From positions 930,001 to 994,000 of the forward strand of contig JALQBC010000007.1 in the NCBI GenBank assembly GCA_023375675.1: a DNA stretch of 64,000 nt, written 5' to 3'. Under the pieces are notes generated by a model. That model worked only from the letters and a program-made list of their open reading frames with translations, was not told the DNA's origin and did no database searches. This DNA is from Cytospora piceicola (lineage: Eukaryota; Ascomycota; Sordariomycetes; Diaporthales; Cytosporaceae). Numbering within the stretch: position 1 is the first letter of the stretch; every line of letters begins with the position of its first letter. Positions 49,591 through 61,688 of this stretch are shown here, piece after piece. The translations under genes and the position numbers were made by a program.

Positions 49591-51506
49591 CGAGTTGGCA
49601 GGATTGATTAGGCTGAAGTGGTTAACAGGCAAGGTACGGTTGAGGGAGTCGAAGCCCACCTGTCACATCTTGAGCCAATGGTGTGGAATTGGTTTGTGAT
49701 AAGGTTCTTTTACTGCCCGTTGAGGGAGGTTGGAAGGGCGTTGAAATAGTTTCCACCAATATTGTGAATCACAACGCTCGAGTGAATGGTCAACGTGGCC
49801 CGGGCTTCTGATCCTGGTACGGAACCAGGGTTAGTAGCCGTGGCAGGTAAAGAGGACGAGTCCAGGTCCGTTTTGAGGATGGGAAACGTTGTTGAATATG
49901 ATGGCAATGGGGCGAGGGGACCAAGTATTTGGCCTAGTACTGTCTATCTATGGTTATAATTCGTATAGCATGCCAATCTCAGCTTGTAATACATTCGTAG
50001 TAACTGAGGTTGCAATTTGATATCTTCCATTGTATTTATTGTTCAGTAGGTCTGTGACTACCTTCGTGTCTTGCATGTTATCTTACAGAATCTGCACCGT
50101 ATATACTCGCACTGTCACTTATTTTATATCCCCTAGCATGTGAAGGCCTCAGGGCTATCTAGAGCGATGAGGGATAGGGGGGGGGGGTTATAAGTACTGG
50201 ACTACATGAACCCTATATAATGTAGACATGGCCTAGAAATGGGGCTTAGCTACCATTTTCCCCAATGAACCAAATATATTGCAAAGGGATATTTGTCAAC
50301 AGCATTGGAAGTTTTCAAACAAGGAAGCGAGTACAGAAGTCCAAGTCCTGTGAATATCGCTGTATATCGGCGTGGACTAAGATATTGTGTTTTGTTTCTA
50401 CCATCTTTTGGCCTTTGATATTGAGAACTGTGCGCGCCAGTCTCTTGTGGGGATTTGCCTTATAAACTACGTGGAGCAAGTCTTCTGTTACAGGAAGTAA
50501 GGAAGCTTGAGTAAAAAGAAATAAAAGCATCTACCACCTGCCCCCCCCCCCCCCCATACGAAATGGCATACTGCTGTTGCAAGGAAGATAACTCTTCAGT
50601 ACAGTTTCAAAGTGTGATCAAGTCTAGCGAGAAAGTGTGGAGATGAATGGACTGAAGCTTAGTCTAAGACTGTCACCTAAATATGCCTCCTAAGTTGATA
50701 ATAGATTAATCACGATTGTAACTTGTCATTGTTATTAGGATACAAGCAATGCATCGAGTTAAGATAGTATCTACACGTCATTATGATTGGTGGTATAGTG
50801 AGATTCACATCTAATGTAAATGCCGCTATTTAGGAATATACTCAGTGAGAGATACAGCGGACAAGAGAGATGGCGCAAATGTTGAGACAACTGGTCAATG
50901 AACATCATCAATGATAGGACGAAATTGTTGTCATGTTGTCTCCAGTATACAAGGTTGTGTATCAGAAGCAGTGACACAACAAGGGAGCAATCTTTCTGTT
51001 AATAGAGAACAAAGTAATAGATTCGTCCAATGTCGCAGGAAACCTAAGCTCCATATGAGCTGATGATTATCTAAAGTGGCTTGCTACCAACTACAAAGTG
51101 GAATGGAGGCCAAATATCACCCCAACAAAGCTAAAATTTATAGGTTCTCTCCAGACCCGTGTGGCTCCTCCTGGATGCCAAAACTTTAAAGCTTTACATG
51201 GCTCGTAAGAACTGGGTTCTGTTTACGTGAAAGGCCATTTTTGTAGAAGCTATAAAGGAGCAGTTCTTAATCGATCATTGAGAACTACAGTCGGAAAAGG
51301 GTTAATAATAACTCTCCTAGGAAACTAGCTAGCTATAAGACAATGGGACCAGCTTCACCAGCTTCACTAGCTTCGCTGAGGAATAGAACTATTTACTCTC
51401 TAGCAGAGCACGAAAGACAATGCTGAACATGATAGTGCAAGTGAGACCCACCCACGCTGTCACATGGGTGATACTGCGACGTTAAGGCCGAAGGCGAGCA
51501 AGATAG
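49591..51506. other. Gap with homopolymer tracts
   Basis: Runs of 11 G at 50177-50187 and 15 C at 50541-50555. A 65-codon open frame at 49710-49907 (minus) may be the leader of the bZIP-like gene. Otherwise no gene or RNA is recognised. Confidence 0.5.
50541..50555. repeat. Poly-C tract, 15 bases
   Basis: Uninterrupted run of 15 C; prone to slippage and to assembly length errors. Confidence 0.9.
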
Positions 51507-52420
51507 CTACCTAAAGCCCGGCTCGAGTGGCTGCACCATTATGAGAGGACGCGGTGTTGCCAGAAGTGCCAGTCCTGTCGCGTTTACACCACCGGATTCC
51601 GAACCCGCCGATGTTGCATTTGGGTCGGTTGTTTCTTGACTGAAGGTATCAGGCCGAATACAATTAATAATTATCCGCGTTTCCGCAGTCCAGTTATCAT
51701 CATCAACATTATAAACAGAAGTGAAAGCCAAGATGACTGGCCAGACATTTGTAGCTGCAAACGTCCATGAGGACGTATCTCCTTTTGCTAGAGGTGACGA
51801 GCCTTGTTCGTAAAAGATTGGCTGGGTGCTATTGATGGCTACAGGTTGTTAGCCCTGGAACAAAGTTTGTGCTGATACTGTGATGGTGGGAGAACTTACT
51901 TAGCATGAAGCCATGGCTACTAGTATTCTCGGGGAACTGTTCCTGACAGCTCTCCGGTAGAGAGAGAAAGGCCGTCACGCCCAGTCTTATTTCCTGGAAG
52001 TACAACACTGCTTAGGTCCGAGATGCACTTGTCCGATAACATCTGTTCACAGCCCCCGCCATCTTGGGAGGTGAGATTATGCGCCGCGTCGGTGATGTTA
52101 GCAGCTAAGCCGGGATACATGCCGATGCAAACAATATGGCTTACATTGTGTTCCTCGCCCTCGAGCTCGCCTTCGAGCACGCCTTCGAGAGAGACATCTG
52201 GAGCACAGAAGCCACAGTGAAGTCGCCTTTGTCGTCGATGACTCTAGTGGCGTCTGTGAGAGGCACATCGGCTGTAACGTTGATGCGCATCGTGTACTCA
52301 ATATCGGGGCCGCCCGAGAGACTAGGACCAGTCCTCAGCCTTATTGCTCGTGCAAATCCTACGGTGGACGCAGGCAGTTGTAAACAGCTTATACGAATCT
52401 GTCGCTGGCAGTGGAGACAT
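51507..52420 (-). pseudogene. Frameshifted gene for a Cys/Asn-rich secreted fungal protein
   Basis: Three reading frames in sequence look like consecutive parts of one glycoprotein. The first runs PDIEYTMRINVTADVPLTDA to GDFTVASV. The second is the block CIGMYPGLAANITDAAHNLT followed by GGGCEQMLSDKCISDL. The third, after a TCTCTCTCT run near 51965, is LPESCQEQFPENTSSHGFML, joined through a good intron (GTAAGT to CTGTAG, near 51898-51841) to TINSTQPIFYEQGSSPLAKG and WPVILAFTSVYNV, ending at 51507. The paired Cys, Asn-glycosylation sites and the terminal NVWPV block recall an uncharacterised extracellular family common in filamentous fungi. The two frame changes have no plausible intron, so the copy is probably broken. 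Sequence error in the CT run is an alternative. The N-terminus was not found. Confidence 0.45.
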
Positions 52421-52978
52421 GGCTACTGTGACACAATACGCCTAAATAAAATCTTTACGGCCCCAATGCCAAGACGCTGTGTAGTATCCAAGGATTCAGG
52501 GACGCCATTCTGGCCATTTCAGGCTTCCAAGGATGGTGATGGCTCGGACTCGAGTGATCCAGGCCAAGAGCTCACCTCTCTCAGCCAGCAGCAAGAGTCG
52601 AGGCTGATGATTCAATGTTCCTTTCGTTCCTGTACCAATTGCAACAAGCATTTCAGACCCTCACAGTTAATACGGAGGCCTTGGGGGGCTTTGTGAAACC
52701 TAGCCATATTGTTGTTGGTCAGATACTCGGCGACCTGAAACGTGTTCATGTCGAAGTCACTACGGAAGGGCCTAACAGACAATGCGGTGTTCCTGATGAT
52801 AGCGTAGACTCGAACATTTAAACATTTAAGAGTCGTCAATAGGGCTAGGGTTAGTTTCACTTCATCTAACTCCAGGGGGGGGGGGGATCTACAATTGGGT
52901 TGGGGTCTTCCGGCCCCACTTGTATGTATGTCAATTCAATGGTAGCTCTTCAGTGGGTCGCGTCTGCTAAAGCCGTCG

Positions 52979-53008
52979 ACGCGTCTGTGTAAGTGCAAAT
53001 CAACGCGT
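52979..53008 (+). promoter_or_regulatory. Two MluI cell-cycle boxes upstream of CTF18
   Basis: ACGCGT occurs at 52979-52984 and again at 53003-53008, 160 and 136 bp before the CTF18 start codon. ACGCGT is the binding site of the MBF (Mbp1/Swi6-type) complex, which switches on replication genes at G1/S in fungi. Function here is inferred from motif, position and gene type. Confidence 0.65.
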
Positions 53009-53138
53009 CGTTCCACACCAAGCACCACCACAACAACCGAGGTGCACCTCGACTTCAACGCCAGCGAGAACCCCAAGAAAACTCCCATGCAGACTGAGAA
53101 AGTCGCCACCTGACAAGGTTGTATCTTAAATCTCGAAG

Positions 53139-56100
53139 ATGGCCACCCCTTCCTCACCGATTGCGTATCCTCCAAGCTCGCCGGTGGTGCCCACGAAGCG
53201 CCCGCCGCCTCGCGATGCGCCGAAGCAGCCAGCCAAACCCCGGGCCAGGGGCGGCTTCCTCATAGACGATGATTCTGAAGAAGAAGACCTGGATGAAGGA
53301 CCCAATCCGAAGAGGATCATGTTGAATGACCTAAGAAAAACGATAGACCTCGAAAACACGACACAGGCAATTGCTGCCGAGGATCCACAGGAGGAATTGG
53401 AAACACAAACAAACGTCGTGGATAGGCAGGATGAGGCAATAGAAATACCAGATGCCCAACCAAGAGATATTCTACCCGACCAAGAAGAGGAGGAAGCACG
53501 CTATGCTCGCCTGTTCGATCAGACAGAGACGCGAACACAGCCAATTGCACCGACGCGGATTGGCCGTGACGGGTATGCATTCGTAACATGCTCTGGCAAA
53601 TCTGACGGTATTCTCAAGCGCAACAACGTAACGACTATATCATACAAGGACATGATTGCCGGAAGGTCGAGAACGAAAGAAGGACGGGCGAGGCGAGCAT
53701 ACTATGGCATCGACATTCACAAGCTCACGACTGATGCTACCAACGAACTGGAAGCTGCGAAGGTGAGAATGGAGTCTGCAGTGGGCGAAGCAAGGCCTGT
53801 GATACAATCTGTCGAAGATCGATCATCGAATCTCAAGAGGCCAAAGAGGTCGCTGCTGTGGACGGAGAAATATCGGGCTCGGAACTTCGTGGACCTCGTG
53901 GGCGACGACCACACCAACAGACAAGTCTTGCGATGGTTGAAACGCTGGGATCCTATTGTGTTCCCGCACTCAGCCAAATCGAAGCCTTCAGTTGTGAGGA
54001 GGCATGGCGCCCAACAACAGCAAGAGGAAGAAAAGCCACACAGGAAGATTCTTATGCTGACGGGCCCCCCGGGACTGGGAAAGACTACACTCGCCCATGT
54101 CTGTGCAAGGCAAGCTGGATATGAGGTCATGGAGATCAATGCCAGCGACGACCGAAGTCGAGATGTTGTCAAGGGTCGGATCAGGACGAGTTTGGGCACA
54201 GAAAGCGTCAAAACAGTCGAACATGCGAAACCTAAGCCTGGAGCAAAGGCAAAGGTTGCCCGTCCGGTATGCGTGGTGGTTGATGAGGTCGATGGTGTCA
54301 CAACTGGCTCAGGAGGTTCAGGAGAGGGAGGGTTCGTCAAAGCACTGATCGATCTTGTAATGACGGACCAGAAGAACACTGGTGGCTCGGAAACGACAAA
54401 CCGGAAGAAGAAAAAGGGAGATGACTTTCGTCAGATGAGACCTCTGATCCTTATCTGTAACGATGTGTATCACCCATCTCTGAGACCGCTCAGGCAATCT
54501 GGTCTCGCCGATATAGTCCACGTCGGGAAGCCCACTGTCGATGTCGTCGTCAACCGCTTGAAGGCAGTCTTCGAGAAAGAGGGCATCCCGTGCGAGAAGG
54601 ATGCAGCACGAAAACTTTGCGAGGCAGCTTGGGGAATGTCGAATGGACTCGATGCGAAAAGAGGCGCCGAGAGTGCAGCAGAAGGAGACATTCGAGGTGT
54701 CATGGTTGTTGGAGAATGGGTTGCAGGACGACTAAAGGCATCGTCTACTGGCCCATCCATCCAGCTCACTCGCCAATGGGTCGACAAGAACATCATCCAA
54801 GATCTGCAACATGGCGGAGGTGGCTCTCGTGGGCTTGGTAGAGGAGGTGTCAAGGAGATAGTCGGTCGTGTATTCCAAGAAGGTGCAGGCTTCCCTCGAC
54901 AGGCCGACGTCAGCATCGACAGAAAGACACGGCACGAACAGCCTCAGACACAACTAGGCTTCACCGAGCACCTGAAGAAACATGCCATCGAGAGGCTGCG
55001 TGAGATGGTAGACACCAGCGGTGAGGTCGACCGTATCATAACGGAGATCTTCTCGGAGTATCCCCACCGGGAGTTCAACGATGACTCCTACCTTACTAAG
55101 CCAGATGAAGCCTACGAGTGGCTAAACTTCCACGATAATTGCTCCTCACGACTCTACTCAAGCCAAGATTGGGAACTCGCGCCGTACCTGAGTCAACCGG
55201 TGCTCGCATGCCACCACCTATTTGCAAGCCCGCACCGACACCAGGCTAGCACAGGCTATGACAGGCAGTGGCGTGCTGCTGAAGCGGTCGATGAGGCTGT
55301 AGAGGTGCCGTTGCCTTTCACAGGACCTAGAGCTGATTACGCCGCATACGAAGCCGAGAAGCAGAACCGCGCTCTGCTACAGGGGCTCCAGGGCCAGCTG
55401 CCACCGGCGTTGATGCGGGCTTTCAGGAGCCCCGAAGACATTTCGACAGATTTTTTGCCCTACCTGGTGCGGCTTGTCTCGCCAGAAGTGAAGCCCGTGG
55501 TTGTTGGTGGAAGCAGCGACAAGGGCGCCCTGGCCAGTGTGCGGCGTGAGTCCGAGAAGATCATGGTCAGACGGGCAGCCCAGGTGCTAGCTGAGGTGGG
55601 GATTGCTTTGGTGAAGGGCAAGATCGAGGATTCGAACCCGTCGATGGCGGGACGGACGCAGTGGGTGTACAGGATGGATCCGTGAGTGCTGCCCCGTGCA
55701 ATCGCTATTCTTCTAGGGGAACCTAAGAACGCTAACCATGCTGCAGTGACCTGGACTTGCTCTCCACGTTCGAAACAGCAGGGGCTCATGTCCTAGCTGC
55801 CCAGATACCCGTCCGCTACGCCGTTCGCCAAGTCCTTGACCAGGAACTGCAGAAGACCATCACCATGCGCGACAACGCTGCCCGCCAAGCCCGCTTCACG
55901 GCCGGCATGGGCGCCGACGAGATCGAGAGGCTGGGCCACACCACCTTGGTGTATAATGACAAGGAGAACGCGGGCAGCGGCGAGAAGAAACCACTGATTG
56001 TCCCGACTATTGTCAAGAGAGATTTCTTTGGTCGTGTGATAATGGAAAAGTCGCTGCAGGAGATAGACGGGAATGGGAGCGTCAAGAAGAGCAAGACCGC

Positions 56101-56200
56101 CGAGAAGGAAGAAAACAAGGTATGGGTTACGTATCACGAGGGTCAGAACAACGCTGTGAGGAAGCCTGTAAGCTTGGAGGATTTTTTGAGGGGGCTGTAA
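53139..56200 (+). CDS. CTF18: Clamp-loader subunit Ctf18
   Basis: Large subunit of the alternative RFC complex (Ctf18-Dcc1-Ctf8) that loads PCNA and supports sister-chromatid cohesion and the replication checkpoint in the nucleus. Exons 53139-55681 and 55747-56200; product 998 residues. AAA+ features: LWTEKYRARNFVDLVGDDHT, Walker A GPPGLGKTT (309-317), INASDDRS, Walker B VVVDEVDGV (about 379-387), and sensor 1 PLILICNDVYHPSLRPLR with the Asn. The acidic N-terminal 150 residues and the C-terminal 500 residues are typical of Ctf18. The last exon ends in the conserved-looking WVTYHEGQNNAVRKPVS, which resembles the Dcc1/Ctf8-binding tail. The intron splits a Pro codon (MDP then DLDLLSTF). Cell-cycle boxes are upstream. 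Confidence 0.93.
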
Positions 56201-56539
56201 GGGTGGAAGGATTCGCAATTTTGCTAGTTTGTAACCTGGTTACTTGTTCGTGTGGAGGCTACGTTGCGCATTGCATGGAGTTGTGTGTGTGTGTTCTGGA
56301 TATCTGGTTTCTGAAATGAAATTTGTGTACATCAGCGACCTACCTCCACCAGTGTCACCTCGCGAGATCACCAATGTCCTGTCGCCCGCACTCTCTAAAA
56401 ATTCGAACACCAGCATAATCAAGCAGTGAGTGGAAACAGAATAGTAAGTGAACCTTCCAATACCCCTGAGCTTCCTTCCTTCAACTACATGTACTAATAC
56501 CGTGTTATGAAAACTTCCTGTGTGACCTCGACCAACCTT
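56201..56539. other. Convergent gap between CTF18 and the kinase-like gene
   Basis: Shared 3' flank of 340 bp. No gene or structured element recognised. Confidence 0.6.
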
Positions 56540-58221
56540 TTACGGCGGGTTATCATTCACAACCCCCACATTCGGAACAGCCCATTCCAATGATCGCAGC
56601 TCATAGGGCGGTTTGACATTATCCCAGACGTGTAGGTCACGGTGCTTCCGCATTCTCCTCCTCTCATGGCGCTCCTCGTCATCGTTGACTCCATTAAGAT
56701 TAACGTCCACCTGGCCCGGCAGTGGGTCCGCCTCGGCCGCATACTTGTAGTTATAAGAGACCGGCATGCGGCCCTGAGGCTTCGTCCATGAGACGTCCAA
56801 GCCCTGGAAATACCCGGCGGGCCGACCGCCCAGTGGACTGCGCCGCGCCGCGACCTCTTGCTGTGCCGCCGGGAGCAAGGTGTCCATACACCACTGTGCA
56901 TTGGTGACGGTTGCGGCGGCTGGGTCGTCGAAGTCAATGAACTCTTGCCCGTTGTCGATGCCGGCCCATTCGAAGCTCGTCAGGAGGTTGATAAGCCTGT
57001 CCGAATACGGTAGGGGCCCGTTCGAGGCGGCAATGCTCGCGAGAGACCTGTCGGGATCCGGTCTCCTGACATCAGCCTCGGGGATATGTGACATGCACAT
57101 TTCTCGGAGGTGCACCCCAATGCAGTATATATCCTCCCACTCTCTCAGCTCTTGGGAATTGTCATCGCCGTGTGGTATGACATTGATGGGGAGGAAGGAT
57201 CCTTCGTCTTGGGGGTCCCCGTCCATGCCTGAGTTGCCGAAGTCGCCCAGGACGACCTGAGGGAAGGCGTTGCTCTCCAGGCCGTGGTTTGGGATGCGGC
57301 CTTTGGGCTTTGGCGGGTAGTGTATGAATATGTTGTTTGCCCACTGATATCGGGTGTTAGACGTGTGTCTTGACGAGTTGAAGCAGCGCAAGATGACACC
57401 AAAGTCTACACATACCAGATCGCGATGATAAATCCTCCTCCACGGGCCGTACTGGGGGGCGCGTGCCACATCAGGCCGTCTTCCAAAGTACATCCACGCC
57501 ACAGCGAGACAGAGCTGTTCTGCTACGAGCCTGAAGTCCATGATCAGCAGGAACCTTGAGGAGACAATGGACACAACCATTACGGCACAAAACCCTACCA
57601 GATGAAGTGTTCGGGTATAGCGATCTGTCTCGCATTGTACGCCCTTATCAAACTTTCCAAATCGCCTCCATTACAGTGTCTAAGTCACGGGGTTAGATAG
57701 GACACTGGTTTTATACCTCCCTCCCAGTTTCCATTGCTCGTGGAGTTATCTTACTCAAAATAAAGGGAGTAGGCAGGCCCTCTGCCTTGCACGGCTTCTT
57801 TCAACTTCTGCCAGAACCTCAGTTGATTACACCACTTCGCATCCCGTGGCAGCGTGTTATGCAGTCCACGGCCTTGATCGTCAGGGGTGGCCGCGTAGCC
57901 AGCACTGGAAACCCTCAGCTCCAACGGCGCAATGTCTACCCGCTGCACGATCTTATTCATGAATAAGTCCCTAGTCGAAACGGATTGGACCAGAAAGAGG
58001 TTGTCCTTATTATTGCCTGTCCTTAGGGCATCGACTAGGATGAAGCCGTTATCAGCAATGTGAGTCTGGTCTGTACGCCGTCGCTTTGCATTCTGTCGGC
58101 TGTTGCCTCGCGGGGAGGGCCATTCTGATGTTATGGCAGCCCGCCCTTCATCATCGGCTCGGCTCTGTATGGGGAGGAAGATGCCATTATAGGTGTACGG
58201 TCGACTACTGCTAGTTGACAT
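56540..58221 (-). CDS. Fungal protein kinase-like protein
   Basis: 488 residues from exons 58221-57755, 57679-57599, 57530-57416 and 57343-56540. The introns (75, 68 and 72 nt) each restore kinase motifs. YFEHCNGGDLESLI (hinge-like) crosses intron 1. HRDL (His218-Arg219-Asp220) joins across intron 3 to WANNIFI, placing the catalytic-loop Asn225 exactly five after the Asp. DFG is at 255-257. WEDIYCIGVHLREMC matches subdomain IX. The N-lobe is reduced: no glycine loop is seen, and Lys90 (LFMNKIV) is the best candidate for the ATP-binding Lys. The activation segment holds an Asp-rich insert. This resembles expanded, lineage-specific kinase-like families of filamentous ascomycetes. Activity is possible but uncertain. 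Basic RQNAKRRR at 42-49 could be a nuclear signal. Confidence 0.8.
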
Positions 58222-59366
58222 GATGTATATATATACGACAAATTGAGATAGAAATATATAACGGTTCAGCTGCTAAGGTCCTATACAAGCCCATTATAAT
58301 GATTTAAATCTTATCATGTTTCATTATCAATTATTAGGTCTGTACTGCTTTTCATTCTACTGGTCGACTCCGGATCCGGCCAAGCGGACAACTTCCGAAT
58401 CCGTCGTCGGTTTTGTTATTAGCACTTGAGCCGCACGTGTGCAACATTGTGGTAGTGAGACTTTTAGACAATGCGCCTTTGTTCTCTTCTGCAACAGCAG
58501 CCGGCGATCCCCCTGTCATTTCACCATGCCTTCTCCATTTTACCTGGTTCCGTTTATACGCAGACAACATATCAACGTGTACATCGATCGAAGACAAAAC
58601 TGATCCCGTTAGAAACGTGAAATATCAAACTAGTTGAATCCGAGTTACATATCGCATGGCCTTCAGTATTGTATGATATGGCTTCTTCACTGTTCCAGGT
58701 GGGAGAGTGACGGACAGAACAGAACAGTTTTGAGAAGCCCAATCACAGAAGTTTCAAGCAACCTGATCAATCAGCGTTGTCACTATACTGGCGCCTAAGT
58801 TGATTAGTGTCTTTTCAAGCAGTGTAAAAATCAAGACAAGTTCACTTTATGCCAGGTTGAAGTTATGCGGGCAGTTAACAACCCATGTCTATGATCGGAT
58901 CACTGTCTGCATATGGATGAAAGAGAAGCTAATAATATGTGTTGTCATAAGGTCCATCCATCAGAAGTAGCTAAATGTTTACAGTTTTACAATTGGTACC
59001 ATCTTCTTGTCCTAGTCGTGCCAAGTCATGTGCGTCAGTGCACATGTGTGCAAGCCAGAGGCATGCATGCTGGCAGAGAATCCTCGACCTGGTGGAGATC
59101 AAAGATCTCTCAAATAAAGGACAAAGAAGTTGCCCCAGTCTGGCCAATTCATCCAGGTGGCCATAAATGCCGGATAGGCCAAGAAGCACAAAGCGGATAG
59201 CCTAGAAACCTCACCCAAACCAAGGCGCGTTGCAGGCTTGCCTTTGCTGTAACACCACCTTCATGTCCACGTTGATCTCGGCATGATATGCGTCCAGGCT
59301 CTTTCCCCGAACGTTCTGCCCTCCTCAACCTATCACCTATTATTTCATCATGTCCCCCTCTGTGTT
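58222..59366. other. Gap without recognised gene
   Basis: A/T-rich upstream part (58230-58340), then short frames without family likeness. Holds the kinase-like gene's promoter and the 3' flank of the next gene. Confidence 0.55.
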
Positions 59367-60717
59367 TTACTTTGCGTTTCCCTCCTCAGTGGCAGCTTGT
59401 TTGCGAACGGTAGGTCGTCGTCCACGTCGGGAGCCCCTCTGTCCTCGATCCGAGTGCGTAGGCCTGCTTCGACCCCCAGCTAGCTGGGTAGCCTCCGTGC
59501 CTTGCTCCATATTCTGGGTGATTTCAGGCTCAGGTGCTCCAGTGGAAGCCGAAAAGGTGGCTTGTGAGTGCACTGCGTGTGAATTTTGGGACCCTCCACG
59601 TCCTCGACGCGTGTTGCCGCGCGCCCGACGACCTGTAGCTGGCTGAGGCTCCTCCATGTCCGACTGCTCCAGGTCATAGTCACTGTCGCTCTCAGGGGGC
59701 ATAGTCGGTGCAGCGGCGACTCGTAAAGCAAGGGGAATGCCGTGATGGGGTACCTGGCTGCCTTGACGTGTGCCTGTATGCGCGCGTTCACGTGCGGCTG
59801 CCCGATCTTGAGACTGAGCTGATTGCAGGTACCTGTTCTCGATGGGTCGCCACTCGTTTCTTGCTTGCTGATCCGTGGAAAGCCTCTCTACCACCCCACT
59901 CTGCAGTTGGTTGTCAGTATCAACAACAGAAAGGAGTGTTTAGATGGTGGTCCTTACCGCTGTCCATGGGTAAGACGGATTAGGAGGATCCGTGGGGCGA
60001 AGCTCGAGAGCAAGGTTGCGAGGATCGATTGTCTGTTATTCATTTAGCCCAAGTCCTCCAGTTTCAGCAGTGGTATACCTTACAGGCTGATCCCTGGGCA
60101 GTTGGAATACAATCGGGGGGACGGGTCGCGCGAGGACTCGACTATGACCTGGTGGCAGTCCACCATTGGCTCCGACACCAGGCTGAAGTCAAGCACACGT
60201 TAGCACAATCGTAAGCTCATCAGTTAAAGACTAGTATGTATTAATAACTTACCTGCGACTCTGACGAAGCATTCAAGCCAGGTTGTGTGGCTAGGGTAGC
60301 ACGAGCTGCAGCCGAGTCACTCTGAGGGAAAGCTGGAGCAAAAGCTCGTGATCGGGAATACCTAAAGGAACGACCTCGAGCCGCTGCCTCCCTCTGTTGT
60401 TGGAGAGTATGTCCGAACATCAAGGCACCGCCGCCAGTGGTATAGTCTCGAAATTCGCAGACACTGGATGCAATAGCACTGCGACCAATCGGGGTATCGA
60501 CGCTCCAAGACCAAACATAGCGGTCTTGATCGTCTAGGATGACGACGTCTGAGCCATACCAGTCGGGTGTGGGTGTGTCTTCTGTCAGGGCTTGCTCGAG
60601 GTAGTCGAGATTCCTGCGGGATGGGAGGTTGAAGGGCCAACCTGGTGGAGGGCGGCTGTGGTCGTCGTCGTCTTCAACGCGGCTGGCCAATTGAGCAAGG
60701 CGATTCATAGGATTCAT
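59367..60717 (-). CDS. Orphan protein with Arg/Gly-rich tail
   Basis: 390 residues from exons 60717-60253, 60182-60084, 60032-59958 and 59900-59367. All three introns have GTAAGT or GTAAGG donors, clean acceptors and phase 0, which argues strongly that the gene is real. The first 100 residues look folded: PPPGWPFNLPSRRNLDYLEQ, then DWYGSDVVILDDQDRYVWSW and SVCEFRDYTTGGGALMFGHT. The remainder is disordered. It has an acidic segment (PESDSDYDLEQSDMEEPQ), then a tail with repeated GRRARGNTRRGRGG and GQRGSRRGRRPTVRK, which could bind nucleic acid in the manner of AT-hook or RGG regions. I do not recognise a family. The tail resembles that of the bZIP-like protein at 48364-49590. Confidence 0.7.
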
Positions 60718-61688
60718 CTTGGTCGGACTCTCTGTAGAGGCATACTCGTTATGGTCCCAAGTTGGTGTAAGCGACAGAAAGACAGTATGGAGGTCGAGAT
60801 GGTAGAATAGTTTTTTGATCGTGGGCAGAAAGGTGTGTGCTCCTTAACTCAAAAGTTTAGAAGCTGTAAATTGGCAAGTAAATAGGTACGTACCTGCAAC
60901 TGTAAGATACAGAGCACGTGCAGAAACTGAACAGCTTCGTCTAAAGTGAATAAATAACAGCAGTGAATTGAGAGGCCCTAGTATTCATTCACTCCTTGAG
61001 CTTACACGAAGGTTACAGAAGCAAGTGGCCAGGCCTTTTAACCTGCTCTCCTTCTGGCTAGCAGAGCTATCACATAACCAGAGAATCCTCATCTTCTGTA
61101 CATTATGAACAGAAAATATGGTGCCAATAGACTAAGCAGGTTTTTAGCCTACAGCTAATATAATAATTCTGCCAGGGGGGCGGCCCTACAAGATAGGCAC
61201 CAGCTGGTACTCTATCTACATTGGAAGCTTGTGTCAATTCAGTACGTACTGAGAGATATTAGAGGCTGCCTATAAAGCTGGTATGTCCTATGGAACTGGG
61301 TAAGTGACGAGTGGTCGTGATGGTTCTATGCCTTATCAAGTAAGCAGAATCCGAATGACTTGTAGATAAGACTTGTCTTGATTGAAAGAAGAGTACGGCA
61401 CACTACTCGTAGCTATCATATATCAGTCAACCCTGAGAACCCACCAGGTCAAAGCTGGCCACCATATCCTTCATCCACTTATGCGAAGCCTCCCAGTCCA
61501 CACGAGGATGGAGTTAGGGCACCCTGATACCTGGCTTGACCCGGAATCTGGACTTTGCCCCGTCCATTGAGTACAAAGACATCATACACCTATAGCAGGC
61601 TATGCCGCTTCAGTCAGATTGATCCAGGATCTCTGCAATACCTCTCGGTCTTGACAAAGAAGAAGCCACCCAGTAAAGATTGGGACCA
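60718..61688. other. Gap without recognised gene
   Basis: Promoter of the orphan gene and 3' flank of the carboxylesterase. Short frames only. Confidence 0.55.

Noticed and set aside
52838..52852. Single CTAGGGTTAG resembling the telomere repeat
   Set aside because: Only one unit; no tandem array, so not telomeric.
52612..52860. Minus-strand frame resembling a signal peptide (KLTLALLTTLKCLNV)
   Set aside because: It starts at GTG with no in-frame ATG, and the neighbouring ATG is out of frame and stops at once. It could be a decayed N-terminus of the broken gene downstream, but this cannot be shown.
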